A stretch of 64,000 nt of DNA from Andreesenia angusta. Lineage in GTDB: Bacteria > Bacillota > Clostridia > Tissierellales > Gottschalkiaceae. The notes below the pieces were generated by a model. It was not told where the DNA came from. It searched no databases and saw only the letters and a list, made by a program, of their open reading frames with translations. The position numbers were made by a program, and so were the translations under genes. This document shows, piece after piece, positions 53,139-63,428 of the stretch; positions within the stretch are counted from its first letter, which is position 1, and the number at the start of each line of letters is the position of its first letter. Location: positions 1 to 64,000 of the forward strand of contig NZ_MKIE01000001.1 of assembly GCF_001855385.1 (NCBI RefSeq), in the 5' to 3' direction.

Positions 53139-53657
53139 TTAAACCAGCGTATGGTTGTCTCTACGCTCTACGAACCTCTTGTATTCGCTTTCATCTAGCT
53201 TTTTCCCAAGGCTCATTATCATAAGTCTATGTTCTGGGTAATCTGTTTCGTACCCAGGATGGGTGTAGTCATAGTCGTTCAGGCAAAAGCCCAGTCTCTC
53301 GTAAAACTGCTTTCTCCTCACGGCTATCTCGCTCTCTAGCGGGTCTATCTCCAGCACCACATCACTCTCTTTTTCGCAGAACTCCCTTAGAATTTTCGAT
53401 CCAAGTCCTGAGCCTCTGTGCTTTTCATCCACGGCAAAATGCTCTAAGAAAGTGAACTCTTCAAATGCCCAGTAGAACATTATACCTATTATCTCTTCTC
53501 TTTCAAGCAATATCATGGGCCTGTAGAATTCATCTTTTCCAGCTCTCAGCTGGGTGTCCAGCCTTCTTCTCTCATACTGCGGGAAGTTCTCCTCGTATAT
53601 GCGCCAAGCCGCCTCAAACTCCTCTCTGTTGCTAAAGTCAAGTCTTCTGTATATCAT
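53139..53657 (-). CDS. GNAT family N-acetyltransferase
   Basis: About 172 residues with the GNAT fold: acetyl-CoA pyrophosphate loop KHRGSGLGSKIL, strand FTFLEHFAVDE before it, and RKQFYERLGF as motif B. ATG 53657 follows GAGGTGG; the GTG three codons upstream is part of the ribosome site. Substrate is unknown. It lies 17 nt downstream of the sbcC stop, so it may be the last gene of that operon. Confidence 0.88.
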   Translation of the reverse strand: MIYRRLDFSNREEFEAAWRIYEENFPQYERRRLDTQLRAGKDEFYRPMILLEREEIIGIMFYWAFEEFTFLEHFAVDEKHRGSGLGSKILREFCEKESDVVLEIDPLESEIAVRRKQFYERLGFCLNDYDYTHPGYETDYPEHRLMIMSLGKKLDESEYKRFVERRDNHTLV

Positions 53658-53674
53658 TGTATCCACCTCTCGTA

Positions 53675-56600
53675 CTATCCTTCAAATTCAAAGTCAACTA
53701 TATGGCTTCCCTGGCTTCCAGACTCTATCTCTATCTTAGCGTCTATCCTCTCCTTCAGCTCGTCTACATGGGATATAAGCCCTACTAGCCTGCCGTTGTT
53801 TTGCAACTCCACCAGTGTATCTATCGCAGATTCAAGCGAGTCCGAGTCAAGTGTTCCAAAGCCCTCGTCTATGAATATGGTGTCTAGCTCTATGCCTCCG
53901 GCATACGCCCTGACCACATCCGAAAGTCCAAGCGCCATAGAGAGCGACGCCTTGAAGCCCTCTCCTCCCGAGAGCGTGCTTATATCCCGCTTTCGCCCTG
54001 TGTAGTAGTCCATCACCTCTAGGTCTAGTCCGCCTGCCTTGCCCCTGTGGTCTAGGCTTTCTTTTCTGGCTATCCGAAACCTTCCGTCTGTCATCCCGCT
54101 TAGCCTGGCGTTTGTAGCTAAGAGTATGTCCTCTAGAAAAGACGACAGCACATATCTCTCGAAACTCATGTTCTTGCTGTTTATACTCCCCTTCTCTGCA
54201 TTCGCCACAGCTGCTAGCTCTCCAACTACGCTGTACTCAGACTCCTCTTTCGCTATGGACTCAGCTCTGCTCTTTACAGCTTCCAGACACTCTCTGTACC
54301 TGTCTTTCTCTATAAGCAACTCTGTTCTGGCATCGGATATCTCAGACTTTTTAGCGTTCAGGTCTTTTTCTATACCTCTAAGCGCTTCTATATCCACAAT
54401 ATCAAGACCCTCTGTAGACTCCCTGTCTCTCTTCAGCAGCGATTTAAGTTCTTTTATGCTGTCATAGTATCTGTTCACTTCTTCTATGGCTTTATCCAGC
54501 TCGCTTTCGCTCGCTCTGTACTTTCTGTAGTCTTCCACATCTTTAAATCCGGCTTTAGAGACTTTTTCCTTGAACTCAGCCTTTCTATCTTCAGCGCTCT
54601 CGTTTAACCTAGCCAGCTCACCACATCTAGCCTCTAGCCCTGAAGCCAGCGCTATACGATCTCTCTCCATGTTTTCAAAGCTTTCCTTGGCAAGCCTGTA
54701 GCTTCTCTCCAACTCTTCGTACTTGCACTCTGTCTCAGCTAGAACCTCTTTGTATGATTCAAAGCTTATCTCAGGCCTCGAAAGCAGCTTCTCAAGTGAA
54801 GACTTCTGGACTTTCAGCTTTCCGCTCAAGTCCTTTATTTCGTCAGACAGCTCTCTCTCCAGCTCGCTCTCTGCTCTGTGCTTCTCCTGAAGCTCTGCTT
54901 GCTTTATCTTAAGCGCTTTAAGGTTGGTCTTCTTTCTGGACTGCTCTGCGCGAGAAGCTTCCATAGACAGTATATTTTCAGTATACTCCTTGATCCTTTC
55001 CCTTAGCTCAGTCTTTACCTTGTATATATCGCCGCTCTCCACCCCAAGTTTGTGCAGTCTTGAGTCTAGAGAGCTCTGTTTCGACTCTACAGTGGCTTTA
55101 AGCTTCCCTGATTCAACTTTAAGCTCTCCCAAGAGCCCCTTTTCCACCTCTAGCTCTTGTCTGAGTTTTTCTACATACTGCCTTTTCTGCTTTAGCGATT
55201 CCTGGCTTACCTCTGACTTGACCGGCTTTGCTGGGTTTGGATGCTCTAACGACCCGCAGACCGGGCAAGGAGAGTCCTTGCACAGCGAAAGCGCTATATA
55301 AGAGGCCTGCTCTGATAAAAGCGTCTCATTTAAATTTTCATACTCCTCTGCTTCCTTTTTCAAGCTGATCTCAAGCACCTTTACAGCTTCAGACTTAGAG
55401 CTAAGTTTTGACTGGAGCTCTTTGAGCAACTCTATGTCGCCCTTTATAGCTTTGTCTTCTTCAAAGAGCTCAAGCAGCTGCTGCTTTTTTTCCATGTCAG
55501 ATTTTCGCTTGGATTCAAGCTTTTCAATCTCCAGCTCTAGATTTTCACCGCTTTCAAGTTCTTTCTCTAGCAGAAGGATTTCGCTTGAGTAATTTGCAAG
55601 CTTAGCCTCCAAGCTTTTTTCCCTTTGCTCCGAATCTCTGTGTTTTTCTGCTTTCAGCTTTAGAGTAATCTCTCTCTCTTCTAGCTCTTTGAAATCCGAC
55701 TCCCGCTCTTTTAGCGTCAAAAGCTTCTTGCTTTGTTCCTGACGCTCTCCTTCTCTTTTAGCTTCCCTCTCTAGCTCAGACTTTTTCCGCTCAAGCTGAA
55801 TTTCAAGACTCGAAAGAGACTCTCGCTCTTTTAGAATAGAAGCTTCAACCTCCCTGGCTCTCTTTAACATGTCCACGATACTCCGCTCGTCTCCCTGGAG
55901 TCTTATGGCTTTTTCCATCTTGGATACAGCTTCTTTTTTCTCCAGGTACTCCGAACCTTTCGCTTCAAGCTGGCTTAGCTTTTCGCTGTTTTTCTCTATA
56001 TTTTCAAGTATCTTGTTTACCTGCTCTCCCTTCGCTATTTCCTGGGACACTCTTGAAATGCTTAGCTCTAGCTCTGAAATTTCCTTCTCTTTCCCGACTC
56101 TAGCTTTCTCTATCTCCTCTATTTCAACTTCCACCTTCGCCATCTTCTGGGACGTGGTTCCGTCCTCGCCGTCATGCCCTATTTTTTTAAAGGCTTCCGA
56201 GATATGATCCATCGAGCTTTTGATTGAAGCCTCTAGCTCCTTTTTTCTCTCTTTCAGCTTTTCCTGAATTTTCGAGTACTTTGAGGTGTCGAAAAGGGCC
56301 CTGAGTATCTTCTCTCGCTCTGAGGTATCAGAGCTTATGACCTCCCTGAACTGACCCTGGGGAATCATCATGATCTGCCTGAACTGGTTTACATTCAGCT
56401 TGAGTATCCGCTCCACTTCTTCCCCCGCCTCTTTTATCTTGTCATAGACAACGGGATCGCCGCTCTCGCCTTTGCACACGAGGCATACTTTCTCGCTCTC
56501 CTCCCTATATCCCTCTCCACGCTTCTTTTTCACAAGCTGCGCAGGCGACCTGTATATGCTGTAGCTTTTAGCTCCGACTCTGAACTCCAGCTCCACCTCT

Positions 56601-56830
56601 GTCAGCACATCCTTGCCTGCAAAGTCGCTTCTGAAGTTTTGGGGCTTTCTCTCGTCTCCGTTTCCGCTCCCGTAGAGCGCATATGTTATGGCGTCGAATA
56701 TAGTTGTCTTTCCAGCTCCTGTAGGGCCTGTTATGAGAAATAGATTCCGCTCCTTAAGCTTGGTAAAGTCCACAGTCTCTGTCCCGCTGTATGGCCCGAA
56801 GGCCGTCATGACAAGTCTAGTAGGTCTCAT
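53675..56830 (-). CDS. sbcC: Exonuclease SbcC (ATPase subunit)
   Basis: A 1051-residue SMC/Rad50-like ATPase from ATG 56830 (GAGGAG before it; the frame extends to 56920 inside sbcD). Walker A GPTGAGKT is at residues 35-42, a long coiled coil follows with the zinc hook CPVCGSLEHP at its middle, and the C-terminal signature LSGGEGFKASL plus Walker B TIFIDEGFGTLD close the head. With SbcD it cleaves hairpin and palindromic DNA ends. It starts one nt after the sbcD stop codon. Confidence 0.96.
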   Translation of the reverse strand: MRPTRLVMTAFGPYSGTETVDFTKLKERNLFLITGPTGAGKTTIFDAITYALYGSGNGDERKPQNFRSDFAGKDVLTEVELEFRVGAKSYSIYRSPAQLVKKKRGEGYREESEKVCLVCKGESGDPVVYDKIKEAGEEVERILKLNVNQFRQIMMIPQGQFREVISSDTSEREKILRALFDTSKYSKIQEKLKERKKELEASIKSSMDHISEAFKKIGHDGEDGTTSQKMAKVEVEIEEIEKARVGKEKEISELELSISRVSQEIAKGEQVNKILENIEKNSEKLSQLEAKGSEYLEKKEAVSKMEKAIRLQGDERSIVDMLKRAREVEASILKERESLSSLEIQLERKKSELEREAKREGERQEQSKKLLTLKERESDFKELEEREITLKLKAEKHRDSEQREKSLEAKLANYSSEILLLEKELESGENLELEIEKLESKRKSDMEKKQQLLELFEEDKAIKGDIELLKELQSKLSSKSEAVKVLEISLKKEAEEYENLNETLLSEQASYIALSLCKDSPCPVCGSLEHPNPAKPVKSEVSQESLKQKRQYVEKLRQELEVEKGLLGELKVESGKLKATVESKQSSLDSRLHKLGVESGDIYKVKTELRERIKEYTENILSMEASRAEQSRKKTNLKALKIKQAELQEKHRAESELERELSDEIKDLSGKLKVQKSSLEKLLSRPEISFESYKEVLAETECKYEELERSYRLAKESFENMERDRIALASGLEARCGELARLNESAEDRKAEFKEKVSKAGFKDVEDYRKYRASESELDKAIEEVNRYYDSIKELKSLLKRDRESTEGLDIVDIEALRGIEKDLNAKKSEISDARTELLIEKDRYRECLEAVKSRAESIAKEESEYSVVGELAAVANAEKGSINSKNMSFERYVLSSFLEDILLATNARLSGMTDGRFRIARKESLDHRGKAGGLDLEVMDYYTGRKRDISTLSGGEGFKASLSMALGLSDVVRAYAGGIELDTIFIDEGFGTLDSDSLESAIDTLVELQNNGRLVGLISHVDELKERIDAKIEIESGSQGSHIVDFEFEG

Positions 56831-56831
56831 A

Positions 56832-58007
56832 TTAAAACTCCTCCATATCCATATTTTCAAGCAGCGAAGCAAGCTTTTCCTCTTTCGAACCTTCAAGCTC
56901 CATATCTGTAACTTCAGCATAGAAGTCTCTAAACAGCTCTAGCACGCTTTTTTCCCTGAAGTTGGCCCTTGAAAACTCAGCCTTTTCGCCTTCAAGTCGA
57001 GTAGCGTCTCTCTTTATCTCTATTCTGAGTATGTTCTTGTAGACTTTGTCCAGCTTGTCTTTAGGCGAGTAGAGCTCTCCGTCTGCCACTATCCTAGCCA
57101 TTATATAGTCCTCTCTCTCAGCCTCGCTTAAATCTTCTGCGAGCAACTCTTCAAGACTCCCCTCTATGATTCTCATGTCTCTAGACGGGTATATCTCCTC
57201 TATATTGCAGCTCATCTCCGCACTTCCGACCTGCTTTTCGCCCAAACAGACACTCGTTATGCCCTTTCTATGGTTCTGCTCCGAGAAAGAGTACTTCATA
57301 AGGGAACCTGAGTACCTTATACGCTCTGTCTTCACTTTCTGCGGACCGTGGAGATGCCCAAGCGCCACGTAGTCAAAGTCCTTGAAGTATTCAGCGCTTA
57401 CTTCGTCGCTTCCGCCTATTGAAAGAGGCCTTTCCGACTCGCTCTCCTGCAATCTCTCTCCGGAGTTCGTGACAAAGCCGTGATATATGCATATGTTCCT
57501 CTCGCTCTTGTCCAGCTTTTCGCATATCTTGCCTATGACAACTCTCGCCACATCATCATGGTCCTTTATTTCCTCCCCGGGAAAAACAGCTCTGGCCTTC
57601 ATAGGCGATATATACGGCACGGCGTATACATTGACCTTCCCGTGCTCATCTTCTAGCTCTATTGGGCTAATCGATTTCACTACATCTGTGACTATGTGGA
57701 GCCCTTTGTCCTCTAGCATCTCGGACCCGAAAGAGAGCCTATCTGCGCTGTCGTGGTTTCCAGATATGATCACGACTTTTCGCTTGTGCTCCATCACGAG
57801 CTTGGAAAGAGTCTCGTTCAAAAGCCCCACCGCCTCTACTGTAGGTATGGACTTGTCGTATATGTCGCCCGCTATTATCACAAGGTCAGGCATGTCCGAC
57901 TCCACTTTCTCCAGAAATTTACCTATCACTTCTCTCTGTTCATCTATAAAGCTTTTGTGCAAAAACACCTTCCCTATATGCCAATCTCCTGTATGGTATA
58001 TCTTCAA
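56832..58007 (-). CDS. sbcD: Exonuclease SbcD (nuclease subunit)
   Basis: A 391-residue Mre11-type Mn-dependent nuclease. All phosphoesterase motifs are present: GDWHIG (7-12), GDIYDK (47-52), GNHDSADR (about 83) and GHLHGPQ (about 217). The C-terminal part binds SbcC. It starts 11 nt after the P-type ATPase gene, so it belongs to one transcript with it. Confidence 0.96.
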   Translation of the reverse strand: MKIYHTGDWHIGKVFLHKSFIDEQREVIGKFLEKVESDMPDLVIIAGDIYDKSIPTVEAVGLLNETLSKLVMEHKRKVVIISGNHDSADRLSFGSEMLEDKGLHIVTDVVKSISPIELEDEHGKVNVYAVPYISPMKARAVFPGEEIKDHDDVARVVIGKICEKLDKSERNICIYHGFVTNSGERLQESESERPLSIGGSDEVSAEYFKDFDYVALGHLHGPQKVKTERIRYSGSLMKYSFSEQNHRKGITSVCLGEKQVGSAEMSCNIEEIYPSRDMRIIEGSLEELLAEDLSEAEREDYIMARIVADGELYSPKDKLDKVYKNILRIEIKRDATRLEGEKAEFSRANFREKSVLELFRDFYAEVTDMELEGSKEEKLASLLENMDMEEF

Positions 58008-58018
58008 CTCTTAACCTC

Positions 58019-60808
58019 CTACTGTATCTTAAATCGCCTTCTGACTATCCACTTTCTCGTCTCTTCCAACGCTATCAGCACCACCGGACATGCAATCAAC
58101 ATCGCCAGATGCTCAAGCTTTGGCGCACTTGTTCCAAAGAGCATATTGAAAAACGGAACATACGCTATCGCAAGAAACAGAGCTATCTCCAGCACTATGC
58201 CCCATATCATCATGGAGTTTTTCTTCTTGAGCGTAGCAGTAAATGGCAGCCTCGACGAGCGGCACTCCAGCACGTTCCCAATCTGTCCTGCCACCACTGC
58301 ACCAAACGATAGCGTTATGGCGTAGCTGTATACCTGCATAATGGCTTCACTTGCCGTGCCATTTGCTATAGCCACATTGAAAGAGCGCATCTCCTCGAAT
58401 GAATATCCAAAGTACCTCCATGCAAACAAGTAGATAGCAAAAGCCATCCCTGCCTCTATCATACCAAGAAATCCATACGAGCGCAGAAGCACTTTTTTGT
58501 TCAGTATATTCTCGTCAAGGGCTCTTGGAGGTTCGTCCAGTATCGACTCGTCTGGATGCTCCCCTCCCAGCGATATCGCCGGAATCAAGTCCGTGCCAAG
58601 GTCTATGGCCAGTATCAGCAGTATTGTGAGCGATGGAGGTATGTTCAGTATCCCCATGGCCAGGAACGGAAGCACCTCCGGTATGTTCGATGCCAGTATA
58701 TAAGTGATGAACTTCCTGATGTTGTCGTATATGGCTCTGCCCTCTTTTACGGCCTCGACTATAGTTGCAAAGTGGTCGTCTAGAAGCACTATGTCCGAAG
58801 ACTCTATAGCCGCGTCAGAGCCGTTTTTTCCCATTGAAATGCCTATGTCTGCCTTTCTAAGTGCAAGTACGTCGTTTATGCCGTCTCCAGTCGAGGCCAC
58901 CACATGGCCTAGACTTTGATAAGTCTCCACTATCTTAAGTTTTTCATTCGGCGTAGTCCTTGCAAATATTACAGGTACCTCTGTATCTATTTTCTCTGCA
59001 AGCTCTTCCTGGCTCATGCTCTCTACTTCCGCCCCAGTTATAGTGACGTAGTCGTGATCGCATATGATCCCAATCTGCCTTGCAATTGCAGCTGCCGTCA
59101 AACTGTAGTCTCCAGTCACTACAGACACCTTTATTCCCGCCCTGTAGCAATCCGCTATGGCTTCCGCCACGCCTTCCCTCGGAGGGTCGTACATGGCTAC
59201 AAGCCCGAGAAGAGTCAAGCCGTCCTGTGCGATTTCGCCCTCTGGATCGTCTGAGTATGCGACGGCAAGCAACCTGAACCCCTCACTCGCCAACCTGTCA
59301 TTGATGTCCATTATACTTTCCCTGTCCTCAGGCCCCATGGCTTCCGCTTTTCCTTCTTTGAAAATATAATTACAGTGCTCTATTAGCTTGCCTGGATCTC
59401 CCTTTGTATACTGCACTACATCTCCGTTGCCGTCCCTTACTGTCACAGACATGGTCTTGGAGTCTGAGTTGAAAGGGACTACACTCAGCTGCTCGAAATG
59501 ATCTCTAAATGACCCTGTTTCAAAGCCAGCCTTTTCAGCCGCTATAAGTATGGCTGCCTCTGTAGGGTCTCCGATTATTTTCCAGCTTTCCGGATTCTCT
59601 CTGTCCGTCTGAAGCAATGTGTCAGAGCAAAGTACAGAGGCCTCGAGCAGCTTCTTGACCGCTTTTAAGCTTCTATCGTTGAAGCCAGTTATCTCTCCTT
59701 TTTTTTCATAGCCCTCTCCGCTTATCTCAACTACTCCGTCAGATGTCCATATCTTTTTCGCGAACATGGCATTTTGCGTAAGCGTCCCAGTCTTGTCTGT
59801 GCATATAACTGTAGTGCTCCCAAGTGTCTCAACAGCCGACTGCTTCCTCACCAACGCATTCTTCTTGGCCATCCTCTGCACTCCAACCGCCAGCGAAAGG
59901 CTTACTGTGGGCATAAGCCCTTCTGGAATATCGGCCACTATTATGCCTATTGCAAATATAAGGGCCGCATTCACAGGTATGCCTGTCGCCACCGTAGAGA
60001 TCAAAAAGGCAAGCGCCCCCACCACAAAAGAGATCACTATGAGTGTCTTGGTTATTTTCTGTATCTGAAGCTCAAGCGTACTCTTTTTTCTGACTATGCC
60101 GGCAGAGGTCTGGGTTATGTTACCTATCTGAGATTCGTCTCCAGTGGCATACACTACCCCCTTGGCTTCTCCTCCGCTTATAGAGGTTCCCGCGAACACA
60201 AGGTTCCTGCTGGTTGTGCTGTCCCCTTCCTCCAGTGCGTGTGGAGCTTCATCCCTCTCCACGGCTAGCGACTCTCCTGTCAGCATCGAATTGTCCACGA
60301 GCAGTCCTGTAGACTCTGTGATTCTTATGTCTGCCGGCACTTTGTCTCCAGCTTTGAGCGATACAATATCTCCAGGCACCAGCTTGTCTGCTGTAGTGAC
60401 TTTCATTTCCCCATCCCTGTAAACCTTGACATTATTCGGTATCATCTTGGCCAGCGCCTGTAGCGCTTTGTCGGCCTTGTTCTCCTGTATAAATGAGAAT
60501 ATGCCGTTTATGAGTATGACCATCCAGATAACGTAGCTCAGCAGTGGTGTCCCTGACACTATGGCAAGTATGCTTGCAACCCAGAGCATTATAGCCATGA
60601 GGTTCACCATCTGCTTGGCAAAGCTCTTGATCGGATTGAAGCTGCTCTTGCTCTCTATTCTGTTTTCGCCGTATATGGCCATCCTTGCATTTGCCTCTTC
60701 CTCTGAAAGCCCCTCTGGTCTTGTGTCCATACAGTCAAGCACGCCCTGAGCTTCAAGCTCCGCTATCCTGTTTGCGCTTATTTTTCCCCCTATTCTGTTT
60801 TGTGGCAT
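58019..60808 (-). CDS. Cation-transporting P-type ATPase (P2 type, Ca2+-like)
   Basis: A 929-residue P2-type pump: actuator motif TGES at 177-180, PEGL in the M4 helix (295-298, cation site), phosphorylated Asp338 in DKTGT, and hinge TGDGINDVLALRKADIGISMG. Four N-terminal and six C-terminal helices fit calcium (SERCA-like) pumps, though P2 subgroups handling Na/K share much of this. Extended cytosolic loops and NMLFGTSAPKLEHLAML near the end are usual. GGGGGGATAG precedes the ATG; TATAAT lies at 60830-60825. Confidence 0.92.
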   Translation of the reverse strand: MPQNRIGGKISANRIAELEAQGVLDCMDTRPEGLSEEEANARMAIYGENRIESKSSFNPIKSFAKQMVNLMAIMLWVASILAIVSGTPLLSYVIWMVILINGIFSFIQENKADKALQALAKMIPNNVKVYRDGEMKVTTADKLVPGDIVSLKAGDKVPADIRITESTGLLVDNSMLTGESLAVERDEAPHALEEGDSTTSRNLVFAGTSISGGEAKGVVYATGDESQIGNITQTSAGIVRKKSTLELQIQKITKTLIVISFVVGALAFLISTVATGIPVNAALIFAIGIIVADIPEGLMPTVSLSLAVGVQRMAKKNALVRKQSAVETLGSTTVICTDKTGTLTQNAMFAKKIWTSDGVVEISGEGYEKKGEITGFNDRSLKAVKKLLEASVLCSDTLLQTDRENPESWKIIGDPTEAAILIAAEKAGFETGSFRDHFEQLSVVPFNSDSKTMSVTVRDGNGDVVQYTKGDPGKLIEHCNYIFKEGKAEAMGPEDRESIMDINDRLASEGFRLLAVAYSDDPEGEIAQDGLTLLGLVAMYDPPREGVAEAIADCYRAGIKVSVVTGDYSLTAAAIARQIGIICDHDYVTITGAEVESMSQEELAEKIDTEVPVIFARTTPNEKLKIVETYQSLGHVVASTGDGINDVLALRKADIGISMGKNGSDAAIESSDIVLLDDHFATIVEAVKEGRAIYDNIRKFITYILASNIPEVLPFLAMGILNIPPSLTILLILAIDLGTDLIPAISLGGEHPDESILDEPPRALDENILNKKVLLRSYGFLGMIEAGMAFAIYLFAWRYFGYSFEEMRSFNVAIANGTASEAIMQVYSYAITLSFGAVVAGQIGNVLECRSSRLPFTATLKKKNSMMIWGIVLEIALFLAIAYVPFFNMLFGTSAPKLEHLAMLIACPVVLIALEETRKWIVRRRFKIQ

Positions 60809-60869
60809 ATCTATCCCCCCTCGAATTATAGCTTTCTACCTCATATTTACCCCTAAAGATGCTTTATAC

Positions 60870-60903
60870 AACTAAAAACAGAGCAGGTCTCCCCGCTCTG
60901 TTT
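60870..60903 (-). terminator. Terminator of ppsA
   Basis: Stem AAACAGAGC / GCTCTGTTT with a 10-nt loop, then TTTTAG on the minus strand, 28 nt after the ppsA stop. Confidence 0.85.
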
Positions 60904-60930
60904 CATTTGCTGCTTTATATGCCAGCTATA

Positions 60931-63291
60931 TTAATTTTCGCCTCTTAATTTCTTCAGAATCATTCTCTGCTCCACTCCAGCTACAAGCCTTCTAGTGTAG
61001 GCAACTGTATCTGGGTTTACGCTCATGCTGTCTATTCCGCACTCAACTAGGAACTCTGCAAACTCTGGGTAAGTCGATGGTCCCTGTCCGCAGATTGAAA
61101 CTGTCTTTCCGTATTTGTGAGCCGCAGCTATAAGAGTCTTTATAGCTCTCTTTACAGCAGGGTTTCTCTCGTCAAAGTATCCCATGTCGTTCAGGATTCC
61201 TGAATCTCTGTCCGCTCCCATTATAAGCTGAGTCAGGTCGTTACTTCCTATGCTGAATCCGTCAACCAATTGAGCGAATTCCTCTGCTTCGAATATAACA
61301 GATGGAACTTCCGCCATTATCCAGATCTTAAAGTCCTGGTTTTGAACAAGCCCTTCTTCTGCCATTATCTCTTTTACTTTCTTAAGCTCCCAAGTAGTTC
61401 TTACGAAAGGAAGCATTACGTATACGTTTGTAAGTCCGAAATCTTCTCTCACTCTTCTTATAGCCTTGCACTCTAGTCTGAATCCTTCTATATACTCTGG
61501 AGAGATATATCTAGAAACTCCTCTCCATCCTATCATAGGGTTTGCCTCTATAGGCTCAACTTCGTCTCCACCCTTAAGTCCTCTGAACTCGTTAGTTCTG
61601 AAGTCGCTTAGTCTAACTACAAGCGGCTTAGGATAAAGCTCCTGTGCAACAGAAGTCACAGCCTCTGAAAGCTTGTCTATAAACATATCCTCTTCGCCTA
61701 TCTTTAGAAGGTACATAGGGTGAGCTCCAACTGCATTTGTGAATATTAGCTCTGTTCTCATAAGGCCTATACCATCCATTGGAAGGTTTTTGTACTTTCC
61801 TATAAGGTCTGGCTCTCCTAGGTTCATGTATATCTTTGTTCCAGTGATAGGCGCTGTAAGCTGCTGAAGAAGCTCTTCGCTAACTCCAACTCCTTGAGCT
61901 GAAGCTTGCTTTTCCTCTTTCTTCTCTTGAAGCACAGTTCCCTCGTACACTACTCCTCTAGTCGCATCTACTGTAACTTCTCTTCCCTCTGTAAGGACTT
62001 TTGAAGCGTCCTTAGCTCCAACTATACAAGGTATTCCAAGCTCTCTTGAAACTATGGCAGCATGGCAAGTTCTTCCACCTTCGTCAGTTACAACAGCTGC
62101 GGCCTTTTTCATAGCTGGAACCATATCTGGATTTGTCATAACAGTTACAAGTATGTCGCCCTCTTTTACTTGGTCCATCTCTGTTATGTCTTTTATATTT
62201 TTAACTTTTCCAGATCCGATTCCTGGAGATGCTCCAAGTCCTTTGGCTATCATCTTAAGCTCTTGGCTTCCCTGTCCTATTTCCATCTTTATTTCCTCCG
62301 TAAGTGTAGTTATAGGTCTAGACTGAAGGATGTAAAGCTCCTCAGTGTCGCTGTCAAGTGCCCACTCTATGTCCTGAGGCGACTTGTAAAGCTCCTCTAT
62401 TTTCATTCCGTAGTTTGCAAGCTTAGAGATTTCAAGGTCGTTTAGACATTGCTTTGTGACATACTCTGCTCCTAGAACTTCGGCCACTTCCATCTCCTTA
62501 GTTCCAACTCCGTCAGTGTTCTTCACAACTATAGTGTTTTTGTCAGCTATAGTCTTCTCTATTATAGCTTTTGTAGTCTTGTCTATTATAAAGTCGTCTG
62601 GTGTAACTATTCCTGAAACTACAGCCTCTCCAAGTCCCCAGCTGGCGTTTATCATTATCTCGTTAGAGCTGCTGTTCATAGGGTTTGCAGTGAACATAAC
62701 TCCGGCTATCTTGCTGTTTACCATCTTCTGCACTACGACGCTAAGCGCTACCTCTGTGTGTACGAAGTTCTGGTGCTCTCTGTAGTAAATAGCTCTTGCA
62801 GTCCAAAGCGATGCCCAACATCTCTTTATATGCGACTTAACTTCATCTATTCCGCTTATATGAAGGTAAGTGTCCTGCTGTCCTGCGAAAGAAGCCTCTG
62901 GAAGGTCCTCTGCTGTAGCTGAAGATCTGATTGCAACCTGTGCATCTGGAGTCTTAACTCTCTTGTTGAACTCTTCATATGCCTCTATAATCTCCTGCTC
63001 TATATCTGAAGGCATGTCTTTTCTGATTATAAGCGCTCTTATAGCCGCACTTCTCTCTTGAAGTTGAACTGAATCCTCTACGTCCAAGCCATCTAGAACC
63101 TCTATTATTTCTTTCTGAAGATCTGACTTCTCTATAAAATCAGAATAAGCTGTTGCAGTTACACAGAATCCAGGTGGAACGTCTACTCCCTTTATAGTAA
63201 GCTCTCCTAGATTAGCTCCTTTTCCTCCTACTAGAGGTATGTCCTCTTTGTCGATTTCATTAAACCACTTGATATATTTATAGCTCATCAT
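60931..63291 (-). CDS. ppsA: Phosphoenolpyruvate synthase
   Basis: About 786 residues. The N-terminal ATP-grasp domain begins SYKYIKWFNEID...LVGGKGANLGEL. The swivelling phosphohistidine domain has EGGRTCHAAIVSRELGIP (His at about 420). The C-terminal PEP-binding barrel has GIGLMRTELIF and the FVECGIDSMSVNPD tail with CGQGPS. It makes PEP from pyruvate, ATP and water. The start is ATG 63291 (GGAAGTTGG before it). An extended -10 TGTTATAAT lies at 63328-63323. Confidence 0.95.
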   Translation of the reverse strand: MMSYKYIKWFNEIDKEDIPLVGGKGANLGELTIKGVDVPPGFCVTATAYSDFIEKSDLQKEIIEVLDGLDVEDSVQLQERSAAIRALIIRKDMPSDIEQEIIEAYEEFNKRVKTPDAQVAIRSSATAEDLPEASFAGQQDTYLHISGIDEVKSHIKRCWASLWTARAIYYREHQNFVHTEVALSVVVQKMVNSKIAGVMFTANPMNSSSNEIMINASWGLGEAVVSGIVTPDDFIIDKTTKAIIEKTIADKNTIVVKNTDGVGTKEMEVAEVLGAEYVTKQCLNDLEISKLANYGMKIEELYKSPQDIEWALDSDTEELYILQSRPITTLTEEIKMEIGQGSQELKMIAKGLGASPGIGSGKVKNIKDITEMDQVKEGDILVTVMTNPDMVPAMKKAAAVVTDEGGRTCHAAIVSRELGIPCIVGAKDASKVLTEGREVTVDATRGVVYEGTVLQEKKEEKQASAQGVGVSEELLQQLTAPITGTKIYMNLGEPDLIGKYKNLPMDGIGLMRTELIFTNAVGAHPMYLLKIGEEDMFIDKLSEAVTSVAQELYPKPLVVRLSDFRTNEFRGLKGGDEVEPIEANPMIGWRGVSRYISPEYIEGFRLECKAIRRVREDFGLTNVYVMLPFVRTTWELKKVKEIMAEEGLVQNQDFKIWIMAEVPSVIFEAEEFAQLVDGFSIGSNDLTQLIMGADRDSGILNDMGYFDERNPAVKRAIKTLIAAAHKYGKTVSICGQGPSTYPEFAEFLVECGIDSMSVNPDTVAYTRRLVAGVEQRMILKKLRGEN

Positions 63292-63428
63292 CCAACTTCC
63301 TTTCATCGTTTTTTCTAAATATATTATAACATAATCATTTCAATGTGCCATACTTTTTTATGTACTTTTATCTGAGCATAGACTCTATAAAAGAAAAAGC
63401 ATGGATATTATATATTTACCCACACTTT

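Noticed and set aside
56831-56920. N-terminal extension of SbcC
   Set aside because: It lies inside sbcD and the family N-terminus is at the ATG 56830.
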